64,000 nt of DNA from an uncultured Eubacterium sp. Lineage in GTDB: Bacteria; Bacillota; Clostridia; Peptostreptococcales; Anaerovoracaceae. The DNA lies in the NCBI GenBank assembly GCA_937900695.1, contig CALCFD010000025.1:1-64000 (forward strand), in the 5' to 3' direction. Below the pieces are notes generated by a model. It was not told where the DNA came from. It searched no databases and was given only the letters and a program-made list of their open reading frames with translations. The translations under genes were made by a program, and so were the position numbers. Shown piece after piece: positions 56,861 through 64,000 of this stretch; within the stretch, counting starts at the first letter, position 1; each line of letters begins with the position of its first letter.

Positions 56861-57511
56861 ATGGCATCAAAAAATGTTACACCTACAAGAATGGAGCTTA
56901 CAAAAATTAAGAAAAAGCTAGTTACAGCTATTAGAGGCCATAAGCTTTTAAAAGATAAGAGAGATGAGCTTATGCGACAGTTTCTTGATTTAGCTAAAGA
57001 AAACATGGAGCTTAGACTTAAGGTTGAAGAGGGTATAAAACGTGCAAACAAGAATTTTGTTATCGCAAGAGCAACTATGACGTCAGAAGAAATGAAAACT
57101 GCTCTTATGATACCAAAACAGGAAGTAATGCTTGATATATCAGAAAAAAATATTATGAGTGTTGATATACCTGTTTTTGATATTAAGACTAGAACACAAA
57201 ATCCTAATGATATTTACTGTTATGGTTTTGCATTTACTTCAGGTGATTTAGATGATGCAGTTTATTCACTTCAAAATGTATTTGATGACATGCTAAGATT
57301 AGCAGAAGTTGAAAAAGCTTGTCAGCTTATGTCAGCAGAAATAGAAAAGACAAGAAGAAGGGTAAATGCTCTTGAGCATGTAATTATTCCTGAAGCCCAG
57401 CAAAATATAAAATATATCACAATGAAACTTGATGAAAATGAAAGAAGTTCGCAGGTTAGATTGATGAAGGTTAAGGATATGATGCTTAAAGAAGCTCATG
57501 ATTTTAAATAG
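56861..57511 (+). CDS. ntpD: V-type ATPase subunit D
   Basis: A 216-residue central shaft subunit, mostly two long helices: VTPTRMELTKIKKKLVTAIR and LLKDKRDELMRQF at the N-terminus, and INALEHVIIP-like VNALEHVIIPEAQQNIKYI near the C-terminus. It is the last gene of the operon, followed by a strong terminator. Confidence 0.95.
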   Translation: MASKNVTPTRMELTKIKKKLVTAIRGHKLLKDKRDELMRQFLDLAKENMELRLKVEEGIKRANKNFVIARATMTSEEMKTALMIPKQEVMLDISEKNIMSVDIPVFDIKTRTQNPNDIYCYGFAFTSGDLDDAVYSLQNVFDDMLRLAEVEKACQLMSAEIEKTRRRVNALEHVIIPEAQQNIKYITMKLDENERSSQVRLMKVKDMMLKEAHDFK

Positions 57512-57516
57512 TTAGT

Positions 57517-57547
57517 AAGGAAGTGATTAATTTCACTTCCTTATTTT
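57517..57547 (+). terminator. Terminator of the V-ATPase operon
   Basis: AAGGAAGTGA (57517-57526) pairs with TCACTTCCTT (57533-57542), then ATTTTATT. Confidence 0.88.
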
Positions 57548-57636
57548 ATTATTAGTCTTAAAATCTTAATAGTTTTAGCGAGAGTTTTTGTAACAAGTAT
57601 TATTTTTTAACGAAAAATAAAATATATTTGAAACTA

Positions 57637-57673
57637 AAAACTGGAGTATAATCTCCTGTTTTTATGTTACAAT
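57637..57673 (+). promoter_or_regulatory. Hairpin and extended -10 immediately upstream of rlmN
   Basis: AAAACTGGAG (57637-57646) can pair with CTCCTGTTTT (57653-57662) with one mismatch. TG (57665-57666) and TACAAT (57668-57673) form an extended -10 ending 7 bp before the rlmN ATG (57680), which has no Shine-Dalgarno sequence. The transcript may therefore be leaderless. Confidence 0.45.
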
Positions 57674-57679
57674 AATACC

Positions 57680-58699
57680 ATGATTAATTTAAAAAATATG
57701 GAATTAAAAGAACTCGAAGAATATTTTGAGAGTATAGGTGAAAAGAAGTTTCGTGCAAAGCAAGTTTTTCAGTTTATATACAAAGGGGTAACTTCTATAG
57801 ATGAGATGACAAATCTTTCTAAAGAATTAAGGGAGAAACTAAAGAAGGGAGCATATATATCTAATCTTAATATTGATGTTGTTCAGCAAAGTAAGCAGGA
57901 TGGCACAAAGAAATTTTTATTTGAACTAGAAGACGGAAATTGCATTGAAAGTGTGTTTATGAAGTATAAATATGGCAATACACTTTGTGTATCATCTCAG
58001 GCTGGATGTCGTATGGGTTGTAAGTTTTGTGCATCAACCTTAGGAGGTCTTAAAAGAAATTTGACAGGCGGAGAAATTGCAGATGAAATAATAAGTGCAC
58101 AAAGATATACAGGAGAAAGAATAGGCCATATAGTTGTTATGGGCACAGGTGAACCTTTTGACAATTATGAAAATTTATCAAAATTTATACATCTTATAAA
58201 CGATAAAAATGGACTTAATATTGGCATGAGAAATATTACAGTTTCAACTTGTGGTATTGCACCTAAGATAAAGCAGTTTGCAGAGGAATTTCCTCAGGTT
58301 AATTTGGCTATATCACTTCATGCACCAAATGATTATATAAGAAGCATGATGATGCCTATAAACAACAGTTATAATATTGATGAACTATTAAAAGCATGCA
58401 AAGAATATACAGAGATTACAAATCGCAGGATTACTTTTGAATACACATTAGTTGATGGTAAAAATGATGATCAAAGATCGATAGATGAATTAGCTAATAA
58501 GTTAAAAGGTATACTTTGTCATGTTAACTTAATACCTCTAAATAAAGTTGTTGAATCAGGTCTTGAGGCACCTACACGAAAACATGCACAAAAGGTGGCA
58601 AAGATATTGGAAAGTAAGGGGATACCAGCGACTGTTAGAAGAGAGCTAGGAGCTGATATAGATGGTGCATGTGGGCAGCTTAGACTATCGAAAAAATAA
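57680..58699 (+). CDS. rlmN: 23S rRNA (A2503-C2)/tRNA methyltransferase RlmN
   Basis: A 339-residue radical SAM enzyme. The cluster motif is C110-x3-C114-x2-C117 (AGCRMGCKFCAST), GTGEPFDNYENL follows, and the methyl-carrying Cys lies in GACGQLR near the C-terminus. It methylates A2503 of 23S rRNA and A37 of some tRNAs. No Shine-Dalgarno is visible before ATG 57680 or the next in-frame ATG at 57698. Confidence 0.94.
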   Translation: MINLKNMELKELEEYFESIGEKKFRAKQVFQFIYKGVTSIDEMTNLSKELREKLKKGAYISNLNIDVVQQSKQDGTKKFLFELEDGNCIESVFMKYKYGNTLCVSSQAGCRMGCKFCASTLGGLKRNLTGGEIADEIISAQRYTGERIGHIVVMGTGEPFDNYENLSKFIHLINDKNGLNIGMRNITVSTCGIAPKIKQFAEEFPQVNLAISLHAPNDYIRSMMMPINNSYNIDELLKACKEYTEITNRRITFEYTLVDGKNDDQRSIDELANKLKGILCHVNLIPLNKVVESGLEAPTRKHAQKVAKILESKGIPATVRRELGADIDGACGQLRLSKK

Positions 58700-58732
58700 T
58701 TTCTAAATATTCAATATATTGTATTCTTTCTA

Positions 58733-58761
58733 TTGATAACATCCGTTATACAGTGTATAAT
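58733..58761 (+). promoter_or_regulatory. Promoter of the small P-loop gene
   Basis: TTGATA (58733-58738), 17 bp, TATAAT (58756-58761). Confidence 0.7.
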
Positions 58762-58796
58762 AAGTTAAAAGCACACCAAGAAGGAGGATTACGATT

Positions 58797-59219
58797 ATGG
58801 TTAAGCTATTAGTAGGACGCAAAGGAAGCGGTAAGACAAAACAGATGATCGATCTTGCAAATGAAAAATCAGGAGTAGTTAAAGGTAATGTAGTATTTAT
58901 CAATAAAAACCATAGATTAACTTTTGATTTAGACCACTCAATTAGAGTAATTTGTATGGAGGATTTTCCACATATCACAAATAGCGATGAATATATTGGA
59001 TTTTTATATGGTATTATTAGTTCAAACCATGATATCGAAACAATTTTCATCGATGGTATTCTAAAACATGCAGACGTATCTCTTGGAAACTTGCCTGAGT
59101 TTATTGAAAGAGTTAAAAAGCTTTCAAAAATCTACGATATTGAATTTGTGGTAAGTTTAAGTGCTGAAAAAGAAGAAATGATCGGCGTAGATTTTTCTGA
59201 CTGCGAAATTTTAAACTAA
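58797..59219 (+). CDS. Small P-loop protein of unknown function
   Basis: A 140-residue protein with a Walker A motif at the N-terminus (VGRKGSGKTKQMID) and a Walker B-like IETIFIDGILKHAD. The size suggests only a minimal nucleotide-binding core. It has a near-consensus promoter, a strong AAGGAGG site and its own perfect terminator, so it is an independently controlled gene. I recall similar small ATP-binding proteins in other Clostridia but no known function. Confidence 0.75.
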   Translation: MVKLLVGRKGSGKTKQMIDLANEKSGVVKGNVVFINKNHRLTFDLDHSIRVICMEDFPHITNSDEYIGFLYGIISSNHDIETIFIDGILKHADVSLGNLPEFIERVKKLSKIYDIEFVVSLSAEKEEMIGVDFSDCEILN

Positions 59220-59231
59220 AATAAAAACAGC

Positions 59232-59263
59232 AAAGAGCAGTGCATATGCACTGCTCTTTTATA
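59232..59263. terminator. Perfect palindromic terminator
   Basis: AAAGAGCAGTGC (59232-59243) and GCACTGCTCTTT (59248-59259) form a perfect stem with a 4-nt loop, followed by T and preceded by A residues. Confidence 0.9.
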
Positions 59264-59279
59264 TAAAAGGAATTTTAAT

Positions 59280-59906
59280 ATGAAGAATTTGAAGGAAATA
59301 GAAGATAGATTAAGGAATAGGAAGCTTTCTACTGTAGGGAGACATAAATTTTTTTCAGTATTGGTGCCTTTAGTTGAAATTGATGGAGAACTTAACATAA
59401 TCTATGAAGTAAGATCTAAGATGATTTTAAGTCAGCCCGGAGAAGTATGTTTTCCTGGTGGAGCAATTGAAGAGGACGAAACACCAAAAGAAGCAGCGAT
59501 AAGAGAAACTTGTGAAGAAATAGGAATATGCGAAAATGACATTCGCATAATAGCTGAAGGCGATAGACTTATAAGTCAGGCTAATTTTACTATGTATAGT
59601 TTCATAGGTGTAGTTAGTAGGAAGGCATACGAAAATATAAAGATTAATCCTGCAGAGGTTGAAGAAGTGTTTGTAGTGCCACTTCAGTGGTTCATGGAAA
59701 ATGAGCCAGAGGTGCATATTATGGATTTGATGCAATTTAATAGAGCAGATTTTCCATTTGAAAAAGCCCAGATAACGCCAAATTATAAGTGGAAATGTAG
59801 TAGTGCTGATGTACCTATATATAATTATGAAGATAAGGCTATATGGGGATTAACAGGAAGAATAACTAGAAACTTGGTACAGATTTTAAAAGGAGAAAAG
59901 GAATAG
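59280..59906 (+). CDS. CoA pyrophosphatase-type Nudix hydrolase
   Basis: A 208-residue Nudix enzyme. The Nudix box GGAIEEDETPKEAAIRETCEEIG is nearly canonical (shown by GGAIEEDE and IRETCEEIG) and is preceded by LSQPGEVCFPGG, which matches the CoA-pyrophosphatase (NudL/PCD1) subgroup. It would cleave CoA or its oxidised forms. It is directly followed by the amidohydrolase gene. Confidence 0.85.
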   Translation: MKNLKEIEDRLRNRKLSTVGRHKFFSVLVPLVEIDGELNIIYEVRSKMILSQPGEVCFPGGAIEEDETPKEAAIRETCEEIGICENDIRIIAEGDRLISQANFTMYSFIGVVSRKAYENIKINPAEVEEVFVVPLQWFMENEPEVHIMDLMQFNRADFPFEKAQITPNYKWKCSSADVPIYNYEDKAIWGLTGRITRNLVQILKGEKE

Positions 59907-60701
59907 ATGAATATGAAAGTTGCCTTAATTCAGATGAGTGGATTTTTTGATAAAGATAAAACTATTAAAAAAATGATAGAAAAGGTAAATGAAGCTGCAA
60001 AAGGAAAGCCGGATATTATTGTTCTTCCAGAAATGTGGAACTGTCCTTATGGTACAAAATACTTTAGAGAATACGGCGAAGGTGAGGAAGGAAAAACAGT
60101 TCAGGTAATGAGCAAGCTAGCAAAAGAACTGGGAGTTTATTTATTTGGCGGAACAGTTTCTGAGCTTGATGGAGGAGAGATATATAATACTTGCTATGTT
60201 TTTAATCGACAAGGTAAAATTATAGGTAAACATAGAAAAAAACATTTATTTGACGTAAATATTCAAGGACGTATGGCTTTTAGAGAATCAGATGTTTTAT
60301 CTGCTGGCAATAAACTTACTGTAGTTGATACAGAATTTGGCAAAATAGGTGTTGCAGTATGTTTTGATGTTAGATTTGCGGAAGATTTTGCTTATATGAC
60401 AAAGGAGATGGGAGCAAGAGCGTTTATTGTGCCAGCTGCATTTAATACTACTACTGGTCCATCATTTTGGGAGCCTATTATGAGAGGTAGAGCTATTGAT
60501 AATCAAGTTTATATGATAGCATGTGCTCCCGCTCAAGATAAAAATGCACCTTATGGAGCTTATGGGCATAGTATTATAGTTAGTCCATGGGGTACTGTTT
60601 TAGAACAAGCTGATATAAATGAAACAATTATAACAAGAGAGCTTGATATGGATTATATAAATAGTGTAAGAAAACAGATACCAATTTCAAATCCATTATA
60701 A
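59907..60701 (+). CDS. Carbon-nitrogen hydrolase (omega-amidase/Nit-like)
   Basis: A 264-residue nitrilase-superfamily amidase. The catalytic triad is visible: Glu in VLPEMWNCPYG, Lys in KHRKKHLFDV and Cys in GVAVCFDVRFAE. The pattern fits Nit2/omega-amidase, which hydrolyses alpha-ketoglutaramate or ketosuccinamate, but other amides are possible. AAAGGAG precedes the ATG, which follows the Nudix stop codon. Confidence 0.88.
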   Translation: MNMKVALIQMSGFFDKDKTIKKMIEKVNEAAKGKPDIIVLPEMWNCPYGTKYFREYGEGEEGKTVQVMSKLAKELGVYLFGGTVSELDGGEIYNTCYVFNRQGKIIGKHRKKHLFDVNIQGRMAFRESDVLSAGNKLTVVDTEFGKIGVAVCFDVRFAEDFAYMTKEMGARAFIVPAAFNTTTGPSFWEPIMRGRAIDNQVYMIACAPAQDKNAPYGAYGHSIIVSPWGTVLEQADINETIITRELDMDYINSVRKQIPISNPL

Positions 60702-60704
60702 TTA

Positions 60705-60713
60705 TGATATAAT
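60705..60713 (+). promoter_or_regulatory. Extended -10 for the BMP lipoprotein gene
   Basis: TGA followed by TATAAT (60708-60713), just after the amidase stop codon and about 45 bp before the next ATG. Confidence 0.45.
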
Positions 60714-60759
60714 TATTAAATATGATAAAATGAAATTTGATTGAAAGGTAGTTAAAGAA

Positions 60760-61812
60760 ATGAAAAAAGTATTATCATTGATTTTAGTGACTGTATTGTG
60801 TTTTGGAATGTTTTCTTGCAGTACTGCAGAGGATAATCAAAACAAAGTTATTGAGCAGAAGCCGATGGTAGTAGTTATCACGGATGTTGGTGGTATTGGC
60901 GATCATTCTTTTAATGATGCAACACTTGCGGCTCTTGAAAAAGTCAAAGATGATGAGGACATAGATATTAGATGTTTAGAATCTGAAAGTGTTAGAGATT
61001 ATGATAGCGTTATTAAGGAAGCTGTAAATGAAGATGCAACTTTAATTATTGCCGTGGGTAGCAATATGAAAAATGCTATTAATAAAGCAGCTATGGCAAA
61101 TCCAGATAAGCATTTTGGTATAATTGACGCAAATATAGATGCTGAAAATATTAAGAGTGTAAGCTTTGCTGATAATGAAAGTGCTTTTTTAGCTGGATAT
61201 GTAGCTGCTAGCAATAGTGAAACAGGCGTTATAGGATTTGTGGGAGGAGAAGAAAGACCTACAGTCGATTTGTTTAAATATGGCTATATGGCAGGTGCAA
61301 AGGCAGCTAATCCAAATATAAAAGTTGAAACAGAATATGTTGGAACTTTTTATAATGATGATAAGTGTTATGATATAGCAACTAAGATGCACAAAGATAA
61401 AAAGGCTGATGTTATTATGCATGTTGCAGGCGCTTCAGGATTAGGGGTTATTAAATCAGCTAAGGAAAATAAGTATTGGGCAATAGGTGCAGATAAGGAT
61501 CAATCACATTTAGCATCTAATAATGTTTTATGCTCAGCTACAAAAAATATGGAACCAGCTCTTGAGCAGATGGTTAAGATGGCACTAAAAAATAAATTTG
61601 AAGGTGAATATGTATTATATAACCTTAAGGATGAAGGCGTTATTTTAAGTGATAATGCAGGAAATATTAAAGGTGACTTAAAGGACCAGATAAAAAAATT
61701 AACTAAGGCTATTGAAAATGGAGATATAAAGGTGCCAGTTGATATAGAAGGTGTAAATTCTTTTAAGTTACCAGATAATTTAAAAGCGAAAACTAAAGAG
61801 GATGAAAAGTAA
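60760..61812 (+). CDS. BMP/PnrA-family substrate-binding lipoprotein
   Basis: A 350-residue lipoprotein with lipobox FGMFSC (Cys20). The BMP family features are GGIGDHSFNDATL, ADNESAFLAGYVAA, GFVGGEERPTVD, HVAGASGLGVI and IGADKDQSH. Such proteins deliver nucleosides to ABC transporters. No ABC permease or ATPase genes follow, so the partner transporter is elsewhere or the protein is an orphan. Confidence 0.9.
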   Translation: MKKVLSLILVTVLCFGMFSCSTAEDNQNKVIEQKPMVVVITDVGGIGDHSFNDATLAALEKVKDDEDIDIRCLESESVRDYDSVIKEAVNEDATLIIAVGSNMKNAINKAAMANPDKHFGIIDANIDAENIKSVSFADNESAFLAGYVAASNSETGVIGFVGGEERPTVDLFKYGYMAGAKAANPNIKVETEYVGTFYNDDKCYDIATKMHKDKKADVIMHVAGASGLGVIKSAKENKYWAIGADKDQSHLASNNVLCSATKNMEPALEQMVKMALKNKFEGEYVLYNLKDEGVILSDNAGNIKGDLKDQIKKLTKAIENGDIKVPVDIEGVNSFKLPDNLKAKTKEDEK

Positions 61813-61813
61813 T

Positions 61814-63652
61814 ATGAGTTTTTTGCCAATTGATAAAAATGATATGAAAGATAGAGGATGGGATTATGTGGACTTTGTTTTAGTAACAGGGGATGCCTAT
61901 GTAGACCATCCTTCTTTTGGTACTGCTATTATCAGTAGACTGTTAGAAAGATTTGGATATAAAGTTGCTATATTATCACAGCCAAATTGGAAAAGCGCAG
62001 ATGATTTTAAGCGTTTTGGAAAACCTAGACTTGGGTTTTTGATAAATTCTGGAAATGTTGATTCGATGGTTAATCATTTTTCTGTATTTAAACACAGAAG
62101 AAAAACAGATCAATATTCGCCTGGAGGTGTTGCTGGCAAGCGCCCTGATAGAGCTGTTATAGTTTATAGCAATAGAGCTAGGGAAGCTTATCATGATGTT
62201 CCTATTATTATTGGTGGTCTAGAAGCTAGCTTAAGACGTATGGGACACTATGATTATTGGGATGATAAAGTGCGAAAATCTATTTTGCTTGATAGTAAAG
62301 CTGATATTTTGATTTATGGAATGGGTGAGCGTGCTATAATAGAAATTGCAGAGGCATTAGAGTCAGGTATTGAAGCAAAGTATATCGGATGGATAAATGG
62401 AACTTGCGTTAAAAGTCATGAAATTGACGATGATACTCTAATACTTCCAAATTTTGAAGAAATTGAAAGCGATAAGAAAAAATATTGTGAAAGCTTTATG
62501 ATTCAATATAAAAATAATGATCATATTACAGGTCATAAAATTGCTGAAAGATATAATGGTGATATTTATGTGGTTCAAAATCCACCTCAACCGCCTTTAG
62601 AACAACATGAGTTAGATGATATATATGATCTTCCTTATGAGAGAAATTATCATCCTATATATGAAAAGGATGGAGGAGTACCGGCTATAAAAGAAGTCAA
62701 GTTTAGTATTGTTAGTAGTAGAGGTTGCTTTGGAGGATGTGGATTTTGTGCTATAACATATCACCAAGGCAGACAAGTAAGATCAAGGAGTAAAGATTCT
62801 ATCCTAAATGAGGCTAAGATTTTAACACAGATGGAAGATTTTAAAGGATATATTCATGATGTAGGTGGCCCTACTGCAAACTTTAGAAAACCTGCTTGTA
62901 AAAAGCAGCTTAAATATGGTGTTTGTCGAGATAAAGATTGTTTATATCCTAAGCCATGTAGTCAGATGGAAATAGATCATACAGATTATTTAGATGTTTT
63001 AAGAAGTGTAAGAGCTATTGATGGCATAAAAAAGGTATTTATAAGAAGTGGAATAAGATATGATTATTTGGTAGCTGACAAGGATAAGGCATTTATGAGA
63101 GAACTTTGTCAGCATCATGTTAGTGGAACTTTAAAAGTAGCACCTGAACATATAGCACCTGAAGTATTAAGATGTATGAGAAAACCTAATAAAGAGGTTT
63201 TTGAGGAGTTTGCAAGAGATTATAAAAAGACTAATGAAAAAATCGGTAAAGAGCAATATTTGATACCGTATTTAATATCATCACATCCAGGCTCAAGACT
63301 TGAAGATGCTATAGAACTTGCATTGTTTTTAAAGAAAACTGGTTTTGTGCCAGATCAGGTACAGGATTTTTATCCAACACCAGGAACATTATCAACCACT
63401 ATGTACTATACTGAATTAGATCCATTTACTATGAAAAAAGTATTTGTTGCAAAGAAGATGCAGGATAAAAAGATGCAAAGAGCTTTAATGCATTTTCACA
63501 AAAAGGAAAATAAGGCAATGGTTATAAAAGCATTAACTGTAGCAGGTAGAAAAGATTTAATTGATATATTTTATCCGATGAGGGGGAAGAAAAATCATGA
63601 GGCTACTATATCAGCTGGGAAAAATAGTAGACGAAGCCAAAGAAGAATATGA
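61814..63652 (+). CDS. YgiQ-family radical SAM protein
   Basis: A 612-residue protein of the YgiQ family: FLPIDKNDMKDRGWDYVDF, VTGDAYVDHPSFG, PIIIGGLEASLRRMGHYDYW, the radical SAM motif GCFGGCGFCAI and SGTLKVAPEHIAPEVL. The function is not established. The start at ATG 61814 is chosen because family members begin near this point; ATG 61802 lies within the preceding gene immediately after GAGG. Its 3' end overlaps the next gene by 56 bp. Confidence 0.92.
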   Translation: MSFLPIDKNDMKDRGWDYVDFVLVTGDAYVDHPSFGTAIISRLLERFGYKVAILSQPNWKSADDFKRFGKPRLGFLINSGNVDSMVNHFSVFKHRRKTDQYSPGGVAGKRPDRAVIVYSNRAREAYHDVPIIIGGLEASLRRMGHYDYWDDKVRKSILLDSKADILIYGMGERAIIEIAEALESGIEAKYIGWINGTCVKSHEIDDDTLILPNFEEIESDKKKYCESFMIQYKNNDHITGHKIAERYNGDIYVVQNPPQPPLEQHELDDIYDLPYERNYHPIYEKDGGVPAIKEVKFSIVSSRGCFGGCGFCAITYHQGRQVRSRSKDSILNEAKILTQMEDFKGYIHDVGGPTANFRKPACKKQLKYGVCRDKDCLYPKPCSQMEIDHTDYLDVLRSVRAIDGIKKVFIRSGIRYDYLVADKDKAFMRELCQHHVSGTLKVAPEHIAPEVLRCMRKPNKEVFEEFARDYKKTNEKIGKEQYLIPYLISSHPGSRLEDAIELALFLKKTGFVPDQVQDFYPTPGTLSTTMYYTELDPFTMKKVFVAKKMQDKKMQRALMHFHKKENKAMVIKALTVAGRKDLIDIFYPMRGKKNHEATISAGKNSRRSQRRI

Positions 63653-64000
63653 AAAAACAAAAGTTTTTAGATATAAAAAGCTTATAGAGAGAAAAGGTAA
63701 AGCTAATAAGTCTATTATAGCGTTAGGAGATTATTCTTCTTTTATAGAATACTTAAAGGGAAATGGTTATGAAAATAGTATTCAAATGATTTATGTGGAT
63801 CCACCTTTTTTTTCAAAGGCTAATTATGCAGCGTCATTTAAGATTGATAATCGAAAGTTTGATATGTTTGCTTATGAAGATAAATGGAATAATGATGCAA
63901 AATGTTATATTAAGGATATGACTATCGGACTTATGAAAATGAAGGATCTTTTAAAGGATGATGGAGTTATAGCGGTGCATTTAGATTGGCATGCTGTTCA
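63597..64000 (+). CDS. DNA methyltransferase, N-terminal part (cut by window end)
   Basis: An open frame from ATG 63597, with GGGGGA in front, runs past the window end for 134 codons. It contains SIIALGDYSSFIEYL, IYVDPPFFSKANY with a DPPF catalytic motif near residue 68, and LLKDDGVIAVHLDWHA, which together indicate an N6-adenine/N4-cytosine DNA methyltransferase of the beta class. It overlaps the 3' end of the YgiQ-like gene in another frame. Whether it belongs to a restriction system cannot be seen. Confidence 0.82.
   Translation, partial: MRLLYQLGKIVDEAKEEYEKTKVFRYKKLIERKGKANKSIIALGDYSSFIEYLKGNGYENSIQMIYVDPPFFSKANYAASFKIDNRKFDMFAYEDKWNNDAKCYIKDMTIGLMKMKDLLKDDGVIAVHLDWHAV

Noticed and set aside
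57637..57662. Terminator of an upstream gene before rlmN
   Set aside because: The V-ATPase operon already ends at a strong terminator at 57517-57547, and this hairpin has a mismatch; kept only as part of the rlmN promoter region.

Overview
This window comes from the chromosome of a low-GC, anaerobic Firmicute of the Clostridia/Eubacteriales type. The signs are an AT-rich sequence, strong Shine-Dalgarno sites, a ferredoxin-dependent 2-oxoacid oxidoreductase, a complete V/A-type ATPase whose rotor ligands fit Na+, a T-box-controlled long-form isoleucyl-tRNA synthetase and Firmicute gene orders such as rimP-nusA-rnpM-rplGA-infB-rbfA-nrnA-truB-ribF. The genus cannot be read from this sequence; an amino-acid-fermenting relative of Anaerovoracaceae or Peptostreptococcaceae is only a guess. 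I saw no rRNA, tRNA, CRISPR array, prophage or complete insertion sequence.

0-12 kb: an XRE regulator diverges from a four-subunit 2-oxoacid:ferredoxin oxidoreductase operon that continues into a P-loop protein and an aminotransferase, a plausible oxidative amino-acid fermentation module. Next come a GntR(YtrA-type)/ABC-ATPase/ABC-permease cassette with a perfect palindromic operator over its promoter, a YfcE-type phosphodiesterase, an unknown membrane-anchored protein, a hemolysin III/TrhA protein, a decayed small gene and an ATP-grasp ligase resembling D-aspartate ligase.

12-24 kb is a patchy accessory zone. It holds an NlpC/P60 cell-wall hydrolase, a MATE exporter, RecQ, two Nudix/Nim-type enzymes and a run of broken genes. 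The broken genes are a truncated PPP-type phosphatase, a surface protein with an internal stop, a macro-domain/ATP-grasp chimera and a metallophosphoesterase with two in-frame stops. A four-part R2K ATP-grasp protein (EF-Tu-like barrel, ATP-grasp, unknown segment, DUF1871-like tail) and a low-molecular-weight tyrosine phosphatase close the zone.

24.6-30.7 kb is the most interesting metabolic locus. An XRE-cupin regulator diverges from an operon encoding a TSUP exporter, an ornithine-cyclodeaminase/mu-crystallin enzyme, a 4-oxalocrotonate-type tautomerase and a divergent IlvD/Edd dehydratase. Behind a terminator that abuts its ribosome binding site lies a second, unrelated type of ornithine cyclodeaminase (LOR/SDH type). 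I know of no described pathway with this combination.

30.7-64 kb is mostly core: an AIM24 protein, the rimP-to-ribF translation operon running on into a flavodoxin/ferredoxin protein and a proline-type aminopeptidase, rpsO and pnp, T-box/ileS, the V-ATPase operon (G-I-K-E-C-F-A-B-D), rlmN, a small P-loop protein, CoA-type Nudix, an omega-amidase-like hydrolase, a BMP-family lipoprotein, a YgiQ-type radical SAM protein and the start of a DNA methyltransferase cut by the window end.
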